Shown here one piece after another: positions 7,235-8,009 of a stretch of DNA of 8,009 nt. Positions within the stretch are counted from its first letter, which is position 1; each line of letters opens with the position of its first letter. The position numbers and the translations under genes are program-made. The notes under the pieces were generated by a model. It was not told where the DNA came from, searched no databases, and saw nothing but the letters and a program-made list of their open reading frames with translations. Origin of the DNA: JBAXTE01 sp964653595 (GTDB taxonomy: Bacteria > Bacteroidota > Bacteroidia > Bacteroidales > WCHB1-69); assembly GCA_964653595.1 (NCBI GenBank), contig CAZZHH010000095.1, positions 1-8,009 on the forward strand, written 5' to 3'.

Positions 7235-7242
7235 CAAATATA
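7235..7242 (-). promoter_or_regulatory. -7 box of the response regulator-kinase operon
   Basis: On the minus strand TATATTTG fits TAnnTTTG exactly, placing the start of transcription near 7228, about 20 bases before the ATG. No good -33 TTTG/TTG stands 17-23 bases upstream; the nearest TTG (7273-7271) is 28 bases away. This suggests a promoter that needs an activator. The box lies partly in a 12-base perfect palindrome, TATTTGCAAATA (7229-7240). Confidence 0.55.
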
Positions 7243-7260
7243 TCTTTTTTTTGTGACGAA

Positions 7261-7288
7261 AAAGTTATTTCAATGTTTCGTTAATGTT
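7261..7288. promoter_or_regulatory. Candidate PhoB-type operator: three half-sites at 11-bp spacing
   Basis: AAAGTT (7261-7266), AATGTT (7272-7277) and AATGTT (7283-7288) start exactly 11 bases apart, the second and third identical and the first with one change. OmpR/PhoB-family regulators bind direct repeats with this one-turn spacing. The block lies roughly 33 to 60 bases upstream of the predicted start of the regulator transcript, where an activator would contact RNA polymerase. Autoregulation is inferred; AT-rich DNA can give such matches by chance. Confidence 0.35.
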
Positions 7289-7366
7289 AATATTAAAGAA
7301 CGATTAGATGACCTCGGAATACAAACTTCAATTGTTATGGATGTCTTCCGCTTTTATTATTTGTTA

Positions 7367-7404
7367 TTTTTTGAGTAATTTTAAACATTTAATCCTTAAT
7401 TTTG
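7367..7404 (+). promoter_or_regulatory. Promoter of the CarboxypepD_reg/DUF5686 gene
   Basis: TAATTTTG (7397-7404) fits the Bacteroidota -7 box and TTTTTTG (7367-7373) serves as -33, with 23 bases between them. Transcription should begin near 7411. This rules out the TTG at 7412 as a start and supports ATG at 7436 or 7439 with a leader of about 25 bases. Confidence 0.55.
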
Positions 7405-7435
7405 TCTATTATTGGCAATCTTATTTTTAAAATGT

Positions 7436-7972
7436 ATGATGTATAAAAAAGTGTTACTTTTTTTTCTGATCATTTTTTTCTCTCTGATAACTACTTTTGC
7501 TCAATTAACAAAAATTATTGGCAAAGTAATTTCCTCAGAGACCAAAGAGCCTATCCCATTTGTGAACCTAATTTTAAAAGGTACTCATAGCGGATCTACT
7601 ACTAATTTTGATGGTGAGTTTTCAATTCAATCTAATTCTAAGTCCGATACCTTAATTGTAAGTTGTGTGGGTTTTTTGCCAAAGCGAATAAAAATTAATC
7701 CAAATCATTTCCAAAATATTGAAATACCTCTCGTGCCCACTAGTAATAAGCTTAATGAAGTGGTAGTAAGATATTCTGGCAACCCTGCCGATCGAATATT
7801 GGATAGTATCATAAAATATAAAAATGTGAACAACTCTTTTGGGTATAACTATATCCAATACGAAGCTTACAATAAAATTCAATTTGACATCAATAACATA
7901 GATGAAAAATTCATGAATAAAAAGGCCTTTAAAAAATTTAATTTCATATTTAATTACATTGTTGTCCGATAA
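7436..7972 (+). CDS. Truncated CarboxypepD_reg/DUF5686-type outer-membrane protein (N-terminal 178 residues)
   Basis: From ATG 7436 the product has 178 residues (177 from ATG 7439). Residues 1-22 form a signal peptide, with cleavage likely after TFA22 before Q23. Residues 26 to about 105 are a CarboxypepD_reg-like beta-sandwich: 'IIGKVISSETKEPIPFVNLILKG', 'TTNFDGEFSI' and 'VSCVGF'. Then come 'LNEVVVRYSGNPADRILDSII' and 'YIQYEAYNKIQFDINNIDEKF', the typical lead-in to DUF5686 proteins, which normally run to about 800 residues and end in an outer-membrane barrel. Here the chain reaches FIFNYI and then reads VVR-stop. No other frame continues the family sequence before the window ends. The gene is therefore very probably broken, most likely by insertion of a mobile element at about 7957. 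If expressed, the fragment would be a periplasmic beta-sandwich without a barrel. The role of full-length relatives is poorly known. A longer form starting at TTG 7412 is less likely, since it would overlap the transcription start. Confidence 0.8.
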   Translation: MMYKKVLLFFLIIFFSLITTFAQLTKIIGKVISSETKEPIPFVNLILKGTHSGSTTNFDGEFSIQSNSKSDTLIVSCVGFLPKRIKINPNHFQNIEIPLVPTSNKLNEVVVRYSGNPADRILDSIIKYKNVNNSFGYNYIQYEAYNKIQFDINNIDEKFMNKKAFKKFNFIFNYIVVR

Positions 7973-8009
7973 AAAATTAAGAAAAGGAGATTGAGTCTCC
8001 TATCTCTTA
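7957..8009. mobile_element. Possible terminal end of an insertion sequence, cut by the window edge
   Basis: The family sequence of the preceding gene ends abruptly at about 7957, where CATTGTTGTCCGATAAAA begins. From memory this resembles the ends of IS4-family elements common in Bacteroidota, which carry a TGTCCG core followed by A/T; this is recollection, not a search. A hairpin with 6-bp stem follows at 7985-8001, as seen inside the ends of some IS elements. No transposase, opposite inverted repeat or target duplication is visible, so the identity and strand are open. Confidence 0.4.
7985..8001. other. Short inverted repeat inside the putative IS end
   Basis: AGGAGA (7985-7990) and TCTCCT (7996-8001) pair around the loop TTGAG. 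No T-tract follows on the + strand; on the minus strand TTTTCTTAA follows (7984-7976), so weak termination in that direction is possible. Within an IS end it could fold in transcripts entering from outside and shield the transposase start. Confidence 0.45.

Noticed and set aside
7287..7296. Palindrome TTAATATTAA between the divergent promoters
   Set aside because: All A/T and only ten bases; expected often in a genome of this composition.
7412..7435. TTG at 7412 as start of the DUF5686-type protein
   Set aside because: It lies eight bases after the -7 box, at the likely transcription start, and adds residues before a normal signal peptide; ATG 7436 or 7439 fits better.
1..8009. A defence island, CRISPR array, toxin-antitoxin pair or biosynthetic cluster
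   Set aside because: All large frames are assigned to envelope, lipid A or signalling families, and no regular spaced repeats or small paired genes were found.

Overview
The window looks like chromosomal DNA from a low-GC member of the Bacteroidota, probably Flavobacteriales-like. Four things point this way: a type IX secretion sorting tail on a partial gene, a DUF4369-type lipoprotein, a CarboxypepD_reg/DUF5686-type protein, and promoter boxes of the Bacteroidota form TAnnTTTG. The species cannot be told from the sequence.

Layout. Positions 1-66 are the last 21 codons of a + strand gene whose product ends like a type IX (Por) sorting domain. A long G-U-rich hairpin with a T-tract follows it (88-158). 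A C/T-biased repeat patch (165-260) runs into the 3' end of a minus-strand operon. Read in the direction of transcription, that operon is: promoter (5219-5251), a DUF4369/thioredoxin-fold lipoprotein (GTG start at 5189), a 1005-residue M1 metallopeptidase with a C-terminal half that looks like an outer-membrane beta-barrel, and an LpxH-type UDP-2,3-diacylglucosamine hydrolase. The genes are 7 and 3 bases apart. Upstream lies a second minus-strand operon of an OmpR/PhoB-type response regulator (7209-6523) and its sensor kinase (6454-5399). It ends in a hairpin that includes the kinase stop codon. A 226-base region (7210-7435) separates the regulator from a + strand gene. It holds two divergent promoters and three 11-bp-spaced half-sites that could bind a PhoB-like regulator.

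The + strand gene at the right (7436-7972) starts as a normal CarboxypepD_reg/DUF5686 outer-membrane protein but stops after 178 residues, within a stretch conserved in the family. The bases after the break look like the end of an insertion sequence, so the gene is probably interrupted. The element itself runs off the window.

How the genes fit together. Most products are envelope proteins: lipid A synthesis (LpxH), a surface or periplasmic peptidase joined to a barrel, a lipoprotein that has lost its thioredoxin cysteines, and a two-component system with almost no periplasmic sensor. No defence system, CRISPR array, tRNA or rRNA is visible. The points most worth following are the peptidase-barrel fusion with its partner lipoprotein, the redox-dead thioredoxin fold, and the apparent IS insertion at the right edge.
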